From the NCBI GenBank assembly GCA_020161395.1, contig JAIUOE010000008.1, positions 1 through 64,000 of the forward strand: DNA of 64,000 nucleotides, in the 5' to 3' direction. Positions 1-8,216 of this stretch are shown in pieces. Each line of letters starts with the position of its first letter. Position 1 is the stretch's first letter. The position numbers and the translations under genes are program-made. Under the pieces are notes generated by a model. That model was not told where the DNA came from, did no database searches, and saw nothing but the letters and a program-made list of their open reading frames with translations. The DNA is from Bacteroidota bacterium (GTDB lineage Bacteria > Bacteroidota > Ignavibacteria > Ignavibacteriales > Ignavibacteriaceae).

Positions 1-925
1 TGTTCCCATGTTCTATATTTGATTTTATCAACCATGGTTCAGAGTTTGTAAACGCGTTCACTCCATTGCCAATTCTTGAGGCATTTTGGAAAGTGTTATC
101 ATGAATTACCGGTCTTGAGCCAACCATTGTGATTCCTCACAACTGGCAGTTGGTTATCTGTGAGTTGCGGATAACCGTGTTGTCGGCTCCGTAGTTATAG
201 CTGTAGTATAAACTTATCCCATAGTGGGTATTGTCAATGATCACCCCGTCGATCGTGTCACCCGGACTGATATGACTGTAAATACCACAACTCGCGTTCT
301 TTATTACAGCATTTTTAATCTTCAGGGGCGTTCTGTAAGCATGGATACCGTTTCCCGCTCCCCAGTTCTTTGAGACAAAATCAAACTCTACCTTGTTGTT
401 CTGTGTTCCTTTTACTTCGAGTTCACCATCTTCAACCAATAATCTTCCGGAATTCCGGAAGGTAAGCTTTGTACCGGCACTCACTGTTAGCTTTACTCCT
501 TCCGGAACAATGAGGGTTGTGTCAACTTCGTAAATGCCCTCACTAATAAATTCATCAACCACAAGAGTCCCGCCATGAACAAATCGAGGTTCAAATTTTA
601 ACAGAGTTCCGTCCCCGGCATTTAGGTACAAGTCGAAGTTTGAGTTTTTTGTTGTATAATACTTTTGTCCCGTTTTTAGGTTTGTTACTATTATATTGGA
701 ACAATGGGAGGCTACAGTTGAATCGATTTTTAAGCGTATAAATCTGTTCGAAGTGTCAGTACCCTGCCAATTACATCTCCTGTTAACGACATAAATATAC
801 TTCGCATGTTGATTATATCCTGCCAAATTCGGGTCTTCATCAAAATAACCCGTTTCAACATACGCATCCGCATCTATGCTAATTGCAGAAAAATTTGCAC
901 TCGTGGAAGTAGAACATTTTTTTAT
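1..925 (-). pseudogene. In-frame continuation of the 926-2839 gene: beta-helix region, broken by TGA and cut by the window edge
   Basis: After the TGA at 926-928 the same reading frame continues without frameshift through 826 to a second TGA at 137-139, and then stays open to base 1. The segment 137-826 contains a region (about 500-700 down to 140) with the repeating short strands and polar turns of a right-handed beta-helix, e.g. NAVIKNASCGIYSH and NTVIRNSQITNCQL. The sequence after the second TGA (GITMVGSRPVIHDNTF) fits the next helix rung. A TTG at 824-826 could start a separate protein, but that product would have no signal peptide and would begin inside a continuous domain. The simplest view is a single long secreted gene with two nonsense codons; its 3' end, and any sorting tail, lie outside the window. 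Confidence 0.65.
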
Positions 926-2839
926 TCAGGTTACACCACTCTGGTCATTACGGCTCCAACCATCCGCGCCAAGCCATCTGAGGCGCAACAGGGTTGGAGC
1001 TATTAGTGATGTTGAGGAAATAAAACTTTGGACAGCATCATACCGTTCATTGGGTACTTGAAGGTTCGCCGGATTTTGAACCCATGTATCAGGATCTGAA
1101 GGGTCAAATGCCTTATCTGCCTCTTCAAACAATCCGTACTGACTGAGTACTGTCTGACCTTCCAGTGGTAGACCAGCCCTGGTAGGAACCATATAATACA
1201 TGAATCCTTTCGCTCCATAGGCAAGTGAAATATTTCCCATCACTTTGATTTCATCAGGGGTTGGGGGTCTTCTACGATGGGGTCCATCCTCGAGTGATAA
1301 ATTACTCCCTGTATTCTTAACATATTGTTCGGCTGCCACACAGATGGTTGAAATTAAAGGGATATTAGCCTCTTTTGCTGCCAAAATGGCAGGCAATATC
1401 CCGACATATTTGTATTTGTCCGGATCGTGATGAGTACCCCATGTATCATCAACATTATTGTAATTAATGAACAGGTCCAATCTGGGTTGTAGTGAAGCAG
1501 TTAAGGTAGTTGTATTGCTAACAATAGGATACATATTATACAAAAGATATTTTTTATAGGTACCTTCTTCTTCTTCATAATTAGCATATTTCTTGTCAAA
1601 ATCGAGTAAGTGTTTTGGCGTACCTCCAACTGCACTGTTAACCTCAAAATTTTGATTTGCTGATTGATAATGATCCTTAATAAATTTTTGGATCTCCCCT
1701 CTATACTGTGCAGAAAGTTGGAAGGGTTCGTCAAAATAGAAACTCTGGAAAAATGAATCTATTGATGCCGGTGGATATGTGGTGAGCAGTTGACTCTTAC
1801 CGTTTGCCGCAGGTACTGTAAAATCAACATACAACTCCCCGTATGAAGTGTTGTAAACCATTATTTTGTCAATAAACAGATCTGCATTCCCACTCCAAAT
1901 TATATTAAATTCAAATTCCTTATTTCCTGCAATTAATATGGGATTTGACTCAAACCAGGCATAATTTGTTAAGTGGTCATTGATTAGATCACCGGCAGTT
2001 ACCTCCTGTGCAAACGAAGGCGGGATTGTTTCAGGTTCTATTTCAGGATTACGGTGATCTCTCCTCCCTTCAAAATTGTATCCCGGTCTGGGTTCCCCCT
2101 GAACACTGGTTGCGTTTATTGTGAACAGTGTAACAGAACTTGAGGGAGCCTGACCCCGTCGAAACAGTATCCGGATTTTTAATGAATCTTTAAGAGGAAA
2201 CTGCGCCGTGGGAAGTTTTGCCCACATTATCGCACCACCCGGTGTGTGATACTGTGTGAGTGCTATTCGAGAATGGATGCCAAACAAAGTGTCGAATCCA
2301 TTTATTCCTGTACTGTTGACGCCGATTGGTTGTCCAGATCCCAGTTCTAACACCCATTTACTCGTGGTGCTAGCTTGAGAAGCAGTCACCCCAAACCCAA
2401 AATTGTGTAGCTCACTGATTGTTGAAACACGGCTTTCTCCTCCTAATTCAATTACATATTTTAACTCTTGATGTCCAAGTGAATTCATACTTCTTGCGGG
2501 TAAAAAATATCGGGGTGGATTTAGACTTAAGTCATGTTTCCAAGCAAATCCCATATCGTGGATGTAAAAATTATCAAGTGTGTGTTGTAAGGTTGTACGA
2601 TGATATTGACCGTCAGAAACAAGATTTGTCAACCCGAGATCACTGAGTTGATCAAAATACCAATTTTGCTCATCATGACTTTTCTTTATTTGTCCCGGGT
2701 CAACAGTCCAATTGGGATTGCTGAGATAATTGACTACAAAGTCAAAAAAAGCAATTTGTGGCATATAATCAATGCCCGGTCTTAATTGTGAAAATGTAAA
2801 CCCGTTTACAAGTACCAATAAAAAAAGTAACTTTTTCAT
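926..2839 (-). CDS. Secreted hydrolase-like protein, N-terminal piece of an interrupted gene
   Basis: The 637-residue product starts with a signal peptide (MKKLLFLLVLVNGFTFSQ), so export is expected. I cannot place it in a named family. The stretch at about residues 470-590, with LAYGAKGFMYYM after a basic/proline-rich loop, looks like the late strands of a glycoside-hydrolase TIM barrel; this is a weak visual inference. The middle part (about 160-330) looks beta-rich and may be a carbohydrate-binding module. The frame ends at a TGA at 926-928 but stays open in the same frame beyond it (next entry), so the natural protein was probably much longer. The start is well set: ATG at 2839 directly precedes the signal peptide. 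It lies 31 bp downstream of the FG-GAP gene on the same strand and may be cotranscribed with it. Confidence 0.7.
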   Translation of the reverse strand: MKKLLFLLVLVNGFTFSQLRPGIDYMPQIAFFDFVVNYLSNPNWTVDPGQIKKSHDEQNWYFDQLSDLGLTNLVSDGQYHRTTLQHTLDNFYIHDMGFAWKHDLSLNPPRYFLPARSMNSLGHQELKYVIELGGESRVSTISELHNFGFGVTASQASTTSKWVLELGSGQPIGVNSTGINGFDTLFGIHSRIALTQYHTPGGAIMWAKLPTAQFPLKDSLKIRILFRRGQAPSSSVTLFTINATSVQGEPRPGYNFEGRRDHRNPEIEPETIPPSFAQEVTAGDLINDHLTNYAWFESNPILIAGNKEFEFNIIWSGNADLFIDKIMVYNTSYGELYVDFTVPAANGKSQLLTTYPPASIDSFFQSFYFDEPFQLSAQYRGEIQKFIKDHYQSANQNFEVNSAVGGTPKHLLDFDKKYANYEEEEGTYKKYLLYNMYPIVSNTTTLTASLQPRLDLFINYNNVDDTWGTHHDPDKYKYVGILPAILAAKEANIPLISTICVAAEQYVKNTGSNLSLEDGPHRRRPPTPDEIKVMGNISLAYGAKGFMYYMVPTRAGLPLEGQTVLSQYGLFEEADKAFDPSDPDTWVQNPANLQVPNERYDAVQSFISSTSLIAPTLLRLRWLGADGWSRNDQSGVT

Positions 2840-2870
2840 AGTTAATTCTCTTTTCTTGTTGTTTGTTCAC

Positions 2871-4421
2871 CTATTTAATTATTTGTACCTTAACACTTTT
2901 AGTTAAAGTCTTTTCACCTGTTTTAAGGGTGAAGTGAAAAATATATATTCCACTTGCTGCGGCACTGTTTTGAATATTTAACTCTTTTGTGTGGGAACCT
3001 TTCTCTTCCTGTGTCGAATTGTTGTATATCCTCTGTCCGAGGATATCCAATATCTCTGAAGTCAGCATACCTGAATCAGGGAGTGAATAATGAATACCTA
3101 CCTTCCCATTTGTTGGATTGGGTGAGATTGCAACTTCCATGTTTTTTCCTACGGAATACTTTTCTTGTTCTTCCTCCATAGAGGCAGGCGTCCTGGTTCC
3201 TTTATAGATGTAGAGAGCACCGGCAGGTATAGATTGGTGATTTGTGGCTGCATTTTCACCAACACAAATATCATCTATCCCATCTCCGTTAATATCACCA
3301 ACTCTCCCGGCAAAATTTATATCCCTTAAAAAAACATTGGAAACATAAAGTTTTGCTATAAGTCCTGTTATTGTGTTTCCTCCAAGGTATAATGCATAAC
3401 TGTCATAAGGTATAAATTTTAACAAGTCGCCATAGCCATCTCCGTTTATGTCCCCGGGTGATACTCCTCCTCCTGAAAGTCCACCAGCACTGATGCGGAC
3501 ATCTGTGATTATATCAGGAGGACGAGTCCCGAATGAAAGTCCATAGCCTCCTGTGCCCCCACCAAGGTTGAGATAAACTATTAACTCTCCATTTCCATTC
3601 CCATTCATATCATTTACTAAAAAGATGTTTTCTGGTTGAAATGTTGTGTCATTGGAGAACTGGTAATATTCATTGAAGGAAAAATCGCTGTTACCAAAAT
3701 AGAATCGGCGGAGGTCAACTGTCGGATTTGTCCTGGAGAGCATTGGCGAAACATCTGTCTTCCCGTCTCCATCCAAATCTGCAAAGGAGATGTAATTATA
3801 CCAAAACCGGTAATTGGAATAGGCTGAATCGGGTTGTAATACATGATACTCAAAAGGTTGAACCCCGGGAGAGGAAATTATAAAAAAGAACTTCCCCGTA
3901 GTTGAGAATGTTACCCATTCCTCCCATCCATCACCGTTAAAATCGATCGGCCAATCCCTCCCATAGAGATAAGGTTTGGAATTCTCCGGATGTAAAATCT
4001 CATAGTCAGGTACAGTATCCAGGTTTGGACCTCCAAGATATACCGAAAAACTGATTGGGTAGGTTAGATTGGTCCCCTGCCTGACGATTACGTCCCTGTA
4101 ACCATCCCTGTTTAAGTCACAGGCTGTGATGTTAAGAGGATTAATTGTACGAAAATAAAATGCAGGCGTATCAGAGACAGGGTTACCACCATAATAAAAA
4201 TACGCTTTCCCTTCAGAACCGGGTGCGGTTGTGTCCATCTTGGTAATAATGAAGTCATCACATCCATCATCATTCTGGTCTCCCATATAGATGACGGATT
4301 CTTGCCAGTAAAGACCGGTAGTCCTGAAAATTAGGGTGTCGAAGTACTGGGCCTCCGCAGTGAAACTCAATAACGAAATTAAACAGGGCAGCAGCATCAA
4401 TGTTTTTAGGTATTTACTCAT
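2871..4421 (-). CDS. Secreted FG-GAP/VCBS beta-propeller protein with T9SS sorting tail
   Basis: The 516-residue product begins MSKYLKTL and has a signal peptide ending in AEA before Q. I chose this ATG over one four codons upstream because GGAAG lies about 6 bases before it. Seven calcium-binding loops of the FG-GAP type (D-x-N/D-x-D-G, e.g. DINGDGYGD, DLDGDGKTD, DLNRDGYRD) are spread along the chain, fitting a seven-bladed integrin-like propeller. The last 85 or so residues, from ISPNPTNGK to the end, match the T9SS C-terminal sorting domain. Family knowledge predicts export through the outer membrane and surface attachment or release. The ligand is unknown. It precedes the interrupted secreted gene on the same strand. 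Confidence 0.85.
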   Translation of the reverse strand: MSKYLKTLMLLPCLISLLSFTAEAQYFDTLIFRTTGLYWQESVIYMGDQNDDGCDDFIITKMDTTAPGSEGKAYFYYGGNPVSDTPAFYFRTINPLNITACDLNRDGYRDVIVRQGTNLTYPISFSVYLGGPNLDTVPDYEILHPENSKPYLYGRDWPIDFNGDGWEEWVTFSTTGKFFFIISSPGVQPFEYHVLQPDSAYSNYRFWYNYISFADLDGDGKTDVSPMLSRTNPTVDLRRFYFGNSDFSFNEYYQFSNDTTFQPENIFLVNDMNGNGNGELIVYLNLGGGTGGYGLSFGTRPPDIITDVRISAGGLSGGGVSPGDINGDGYGDLLKFIPYDSYALYLGGNTITGLIAKLYVSNVFLRDINFAGRVGDINGDGIDDICVGENAATNHQSIPAGALYIYKGTRTPASMEEEQEKYSVGKNMEVAISPNPTNGKVGIHYSLPDSGMLTSEILDILGQRIYNNSTQEEKGSHTKELNIQNSAAASGIYIFHFTLKTGEKTLTKSVKVQIIK

Positions 4422-4635
4422 ACAGTCTTCCAAAAAGATTAAGTATCTAAATAATGGTTCAAAGGCATCTTAATTGCTTAAAATGTCAAAGTGCATTAGA
4501 ATTGGTTTTGTAAAGGTTTCCCGGAGAAGAACCGCCGTGGTGGTTCTCTACAGGGTGTGGAAGGTACATTACGATAGAATATTTGCTCTAAAAGGGCCCG
4601 AAGAAAATCCTTGAACATCCTGCCGGATAACTTGT

Positions 4636-4665
4636 AATAACCGGACAATTTTTGTCCCGGTTATT
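4636..4665. terminator. Candidate terminator hairpin after the polysaccharide operon
   Basis: AATAACCGGAC pairs with GTCCCGGTTATT (one unpaired base) around an A/T loop. The plus-strand side is followed by TTTTATTT; the minus-strand side has a weaker T-tract. It lies about 235 bp after the last minus-strand glycosyltransferase, so it may end that operon. Confidence 0.4.
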
Positions 4666-4738
4666 TTATTTCCTGCTTTTACATCGCTCTCCCGTGTTTA
4701 ATTATATCCTGGGATTAAATTAAAAATTTTTGTAATTA

Positions 4739-4891
4739 ATGTCAAGATATACAAAAAAATATTTTAAAAAAATTGGACTATGGGATAAAATAGTGGCAAA
4801 GATGAAAAAGGCTAATTTTAGGATCGATGAAAATAAAGTCCGGGAAGTAACATCAAACTTTTTGGCTGACCTGAGTATCAGTAATTTTTAA
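4739..4891 (+). CDS. Small hypothetical ORF, 50 aa
   Basis: ATG at 4739 opens a 50-codon frame ending in TAA. The product is basic in its first half (KKYFKK, KMKKANFR) and begins MSRYTKKYFKKIGLWDK. I do not recognise a family. No clear ribosome-binding site is visible, and it ends 10 bp before the end of the convergent glycosyltransferase gene. It may be a chance frame or the remnant of a larger gene. Confidence 0.2.
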   Translation: MSRYTKKYFKKIGLWDKIVAKMKKANFRIDENKVREVTSNFLADLSISNF

Positions 4892-4900
4892 GGTGAACCT

Positions 4901-5737
4901 TCAACCGGAGGTGGAAATTTTTATCTCAGGGAGGGTTTTACCACTGCAATATTTGGCAAAAATGTTCTTTAGTTTCTCTTCCACTTCCTCGGGAGTGGAA
5001 TCGGGTGTTTTGTAGGGGATGTACCCGTGTTTCAGCCGGTAGTAGCGGGAAAATATTCTAAACCAAAACATAAAAGAGAAATTATTTTTTCTGATGGAGC
5101 TTTTGGAGAGGTCCTGGTCCTGATCGCCGATCAGCAGGTCGCTGCCGTAAATATCCGCAAACCACCAAAAAGGGGTGTGGGCGGAGAGTTTGGTTATTCT
5201 TGTGGTGAGATCGACATGCTCCCAAGCGTTGTAATACCACTCGTCGATCAATCCGGTTTTTTCGAGAATTTCCCTTGTGAAGTAGGAAAAAGCTCCGGGG
5301 ATGTGTTCATTTAAAATAACGAGAGGTTCCCCGTCATAGGTTGCCACACCTCTTGTCTTTGGTGAACCGTCCTCATTTTTGTTGAGGGGACCGTGATAAG
5401 CGTAGTTGAAGTGCTGAATACCCGTTTTTTTGGAAACGGAAATATATTTTTCGAAAACGGAGGGGTCTTTTATCACGATATCATCTTCGAGTATAAATAT
5501 GTGTTTGCATCCCTTTTCCAGCAGGTATCTCATTGCATCGTTTTTAGATTTGCCAACACCCTTGTTTTTTTTGTGCTGAATTATTTCAGCTTTTCTTCCG
5601 CTGTATGCTTCGGCAGGATATGATGCTCCATCATTCACGACCACAAGCTCATCACAAGCGGGGATGGATACAAACAAATTCCGGAAAAACTCCTGCCGCT
5701 GGTAAGTAACGATGCCGACGCCAATCTTTTCGCTCAT
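4901..5737 (-). CDS. Family 2 glycosyltransferase
   Basis: The 278-residue protein has the GT-A fold signatures of family GT2: an N-terminal strand GVGIVTYQR, a VVVNDGA nucleotide-sugar loop near residue 35 and the metal-binding acidic motif ILEDDIV near residue 83. No membrane segment is visible, so it probably works at the inner face of the cytoplasmic membrane. It would add a sugar to the lipid-linked repeat unit of a surface polysaccharide; donor and acceptor cannot be read from sequence. Its ATG overlaps the stop of the upstream glycosyltransferase (ATGA at 5734-5737), so the two are translationally coupled. It is the last gene of the operon that starts with the Wzz-like gene. Confidence 0.85.
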   Translation of the reverse strand: MSEKIGVGIVTYQRQEFFRNLFVSIPACDELVVVNDGASYPAEAYSGRKAEIIQHKKNKGVGKSKNDAMRYLLEKGCKHIFILEDDIVIKDPSVFEKYISVSKKTGIQHFNYAYHGPLNKNEDGSPKTRGVATYDGEPLVILNEHIPGAFSYFTREILEKTGLIDEWYYNAWEHVDLTTRITKLSAHTPFWWFADIYGSDLLIGDQDQDLSKSSIRKNNFSFMFWFRIFSRYYRLKHGYIPYKTPDSTPEEVEEKLKNIFAKYCSGKTLPEIKISTSG

Positions 5738-6738
5738 ATTACCCCCTTCGCAATGAGATATTTCTCATAATTTTGGATATAGACCGCTTTTGGGAAATTT
5801 TTGAATCGGGATATAATTTTTTTCACAGTCTTGTAATCACCTTCTCTTTCGGCTGACACTGCAATTATCCAGTAGATGGTCTCGTAATTGATAACCGGGT
5901 CTGCTGATATTTTCCAGATCAGGGCTGAAATTCTCACAGGGAGAGAACGAAAAAGCCGCATTAAATTTGTCACACCGGAATCTGAGTCGATAACACTATT
6001 ATCAAGGAAGTGATTAATCAGCTCCAGCTTTATCTTAAATGCTTCGTGTATGGTTTTGTCAAGATTCTGGTATTCTTTGTTTTCATCCGCTGGTGATCTG
6101 AAATAGACACCGAGATTGGCATTAATCTTTCTGATTTCGTACACTTTGCTTACATCAGCCACAAACTTGTAGTCGCCTGTTACTTCAAAAGAGCCATCAA
6201 AATGAATTTTATGGAAGGTGTGAACTTCCCGCCGCCAGAGTGACTGGGGTCCGCACATGTAGCCGTTTAACAACCTGAGTGGGGAATACATGTCGGTGAT
6301 GTGGATTGTTCTTTCATTCCGGGATGCCTCATCGAACGATTCATTTTCAACGGGGGAGACAAAATAGTCACCGTAGACAAGACCTGTTTTTTCATCCTTT
6401 TCGATTTCGGCGACAAGTTTTTCGAGAGCATACGGAGCCAGGCGGTCGTCAACATTTGCATTGGTTATGTACCTGCCTGACGACAGCCCGATACCCCTGT
6501 TCCACGATGTGTACATCGATTCGGTTTCCGGAGTTCTGAGATATTTAATATTGTCGTTCCCGGGGAGATATTCATCGATAATCTTTTTTTCATTTTGGGG
6601 AGAGTTGCTGTCGACAATTATAATCTCAACTTCCTTCCCGAGGGTCTGGGTGAGAAGGTCTTCGATTCTGCCTCTGATAAATTTTTCACCTTTGAAAAGT
6701 GATATTACAGCGGATACTGTGTATTTATGTTTTGCCAA
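5734..6738 (-). CDS. Family 2 glycosyltransferase
   Basis: This 334-residue GT2 protein shows the strand VSAVISLFKGEKFIRG, the nucleotide-binding IIIVDSNSPQ near residue 42 and the region YITNANVDDRL near residue 110 that holds the metal-binding acidic pair. The start is a TTG at 6736-6738 with an AAGG just upstream; no in-frame ATG fits. It lies two bases after the flippase stop, and its own stop overlaps the next gene. The role inferred is sugar transfer during assembly of the polysaccharide repeat unit; specificity is unknown. Confidence 0.85.
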   Translation of the reverse strand: MAKHKYTVSAVISLFKGEKFIRGRIEDLLTQTLGKEVEIIIVDSNSPQNEKKIIDEYLPGNDNIKYLRTPETESMYTSWNRGIGLSSGRYITNANVDDRLAPYALEKLVAEIEKDEKTGLVYGDYFVSPVENESFDEASRNERTIHITDMYSPLRLLNGYMCGPQSLWRREVHTFHKIHFDGSFEVTGDYKFVADVSKVYEIRKINANLGVYFRSPADENKEYQNLDKTIHEAFKIKLELINHFLDNSVIDSDSGVTNLMRLFRSLPVRISALIWKISADPVINYETIYWIIAVSAEREGDYKTVKKIISRFKNFPKAVYIQNYEKYLIAKGVI

Positions 6739-6740
6739 AA

Positions 6741-8216
6741 TTAACCTTGTTTTGCCGGTTTTAACAGGTTTGATAAAATTTCAATGAGACTTTTAAGGTT
6801 TGAACCGAAAAGTATCAGCCACGCAGCAGTCAGCCCGATAGCAATGAAAAATGGATTTAACTCCAGATTGTAAAGAGCCATGAAAGCAGCACATATTATC
6901 CCGAACTGGGCAATCAGTTTAATTCCTCCCGCATCCAGAAGATATCGGAGTCGGGAGTAATCGACCGTATGCTTTATCCACGAAAGCATGAAGAAATTTC
7001 CAAGAATTATGGTAAGTGCATATCCGGCGATTCCTGTGTAGGAGCCCGTTATTTTAATTCCAAAATAGAGGAAAACTGCAACTCCAATCAGGTTAATCAA
7101 CTGGATAAGTGCAAGGAATTTCGCTTTCCCCGTTCCCATCAACATTGAATAATAAGAATATCCAAAGAGATTTACCGACTCAACAAGTGTGAGTAGAAGG
7201 AAAATGTTGTATGAGAGGGGTGAAGAATAGAAATAGATAAAAATGGCAGCAAAAAGGGGAGAAGCCGCCATGAAGACGAGACCGCCGTACAGAATTCCTT
7301 TTTTGGAGAGGGAAAGAACTTCGTTGAGGAGGAACCCCTTTTCCTCTTCTTTTTCGATTCTCGCCGCTTTTGGGTAGATGGTTCTGAAAGCTGCAAAGAA
7401 AAGTCCCGATGATGCCTGCGAGAACCGTTTCGCTATGTCATAATATCCTACAAAAGAGACATTCAGTCCGCTGCCAATAATATATTTCAGGACGGGATCG
7501 ACTGCAGTTCCCAAAATTGTAGCACCCTGAACTCCAATACTGAAACTGAAAAGCCCTTTGAAAATGTCGAAACTGAAGTTTGTCGGTTTGAATCCGGGGA
7601 GCATCTTTGATGTTCTGCTGAAAGTTGCTAGAAGTAAGAGCTGAACTGTAGCTGCTGCCAGCATCAGGGCTGCAAGTCCCGCAATATCCAGAGCAAAAAG
7701 CCACGAAAAAAATGCAGCCAAAAGAGTAAGCAGGCTGTAGCTTATGGCTATTTTGCTGTAGAATATGAATTTCCCCAGCCCTTCATAAACAGATCTGAAA
7801 AAGGTGGAGATATAGTTGACATAGAAAAAGATACCAAGCAGCAGGTTGGTATTTGTCGCAGAAAGTTTAATGGAGCCGTTGATGAGAGAAGGATTTTCTA
7901 TATAGTAGTAGTTACCGATCAGAAACCCGATTGAGAGAATTACAAATCCAAAGAGGAAAAAGAAAACGAAACCTGTTGAGGTTACTTTCCCCAACACAGT
8001 GGGGTTGTCACGCTCCTTCGAAACGGCTCTGATGAGTGCGAGCCCGAAACCGAGATCGACCACATTACTCAGCCCCCAGATGGAGGAGATAAGTACCCAG
8101 ACCCCGAAAATATCGCTTCCGAAGTTCATCAGATTGAACTTCAATGAAACGAGTGAAGCAATCATTGTTAAAATATAGTGAGCAGCCAGCCAGAGATTGT
8201 CCCGTTTTTCGCTCAT
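6741..8216 (-). CDS. Polysaccharide flippase, Wzx-like (MOP superfamily)
   Basis: The 491-residue protein is hydrophobic throughout, with about 12-14 likely membrane helices, the length and pattern usual for Wzx/RfbX flippases. N-terminal residues such as NFGSDIFGVWVLISS and DLGFGLALIRAVS are typical of the family. It would move undecaprenyl-linked repeat units across the inner membrane. Its ATG overlaps the stop of the polymerase-like gene upstream (ATGA at 8213-8216), and glycosyltransferases follow. The context of Wzz-, Wzy- and Wzx-like genes in one operon fits a Wzy-dependent pathway. Confidence 0.85.
   Translation of the reverse strand: MSEKRDNLWLAAHYILTMIASLVSLKFNLMNFGSDIFGVWVLISSIWGLSNVVDLGFGLALIRAVSKERDNPTVLGKVTSTGFVFFFLFGFVILSIGFLIGNYYYIENPSLINGSIKLSATNTNLLLGIFFYVNYISTFFRSVYEGLGKFIFYSKIAISYSLLTLLAAFFSWLFALDIAGLAALMLAAATVQLLLLATFSRTSKMLPGFKPTNFSFDIFKGLFSFSIGVQGATILGTAVDPVLKYIIGSGLNVSFVGYYDIAKRFSQASSGLFFAAFRTIYPKAARIEKEEEKGFLLNEVLSLSKKGILYGGLVFMAASPLFAAIFIYFYSSPLSYNIFLLLTLVESVNLFGYSYYSMLMGTGKAKFLALIQLINLIGVAVFLYFGIKITGSYTGIAGYALTIILGNFFMLSWIKHTVDYSRLRYLLDAGGIKLIAQFGIICAAFMALYNLELNPFFIAIGLTAAWLILFGSNLKSLIEILSNLLKPAKQG

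Larger units (their letters stand above)
4434..4900. other. Intergenic region with two hairpins and one short ORF
   Basis: This 467-bp gap separates the FG-GAP gene from the glycosyltransferase operon; both are on the minus strand. It holds a small hairpin at 4528-4547 (AGAACC paired with GGTTCT), a stronger hairpin at 4636-4665 and a 50-codon plus-strand ORF at 4739-4891. The promoter of the FG-GAP gene should lie here, but I cannot point to a convincing consensus. Confidence 0.5.

Noticed and set aside
926-928. TGA as selenocysteine codon
   Set aside because: No stable bacterial SECIS-like hairpin follows within about 40 bases, the A-run after it is unstructured, and the residue is not in a redox motif.
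1-2839. Genome-wide reassignment of TGA to a sense codon
   Set aside because: TGA ends plsX, hsdM, a glycosyltransferase, the polymerase-like gene and the DprE1-like gene in ATGA overlaps, so it is a working stop in this genome.
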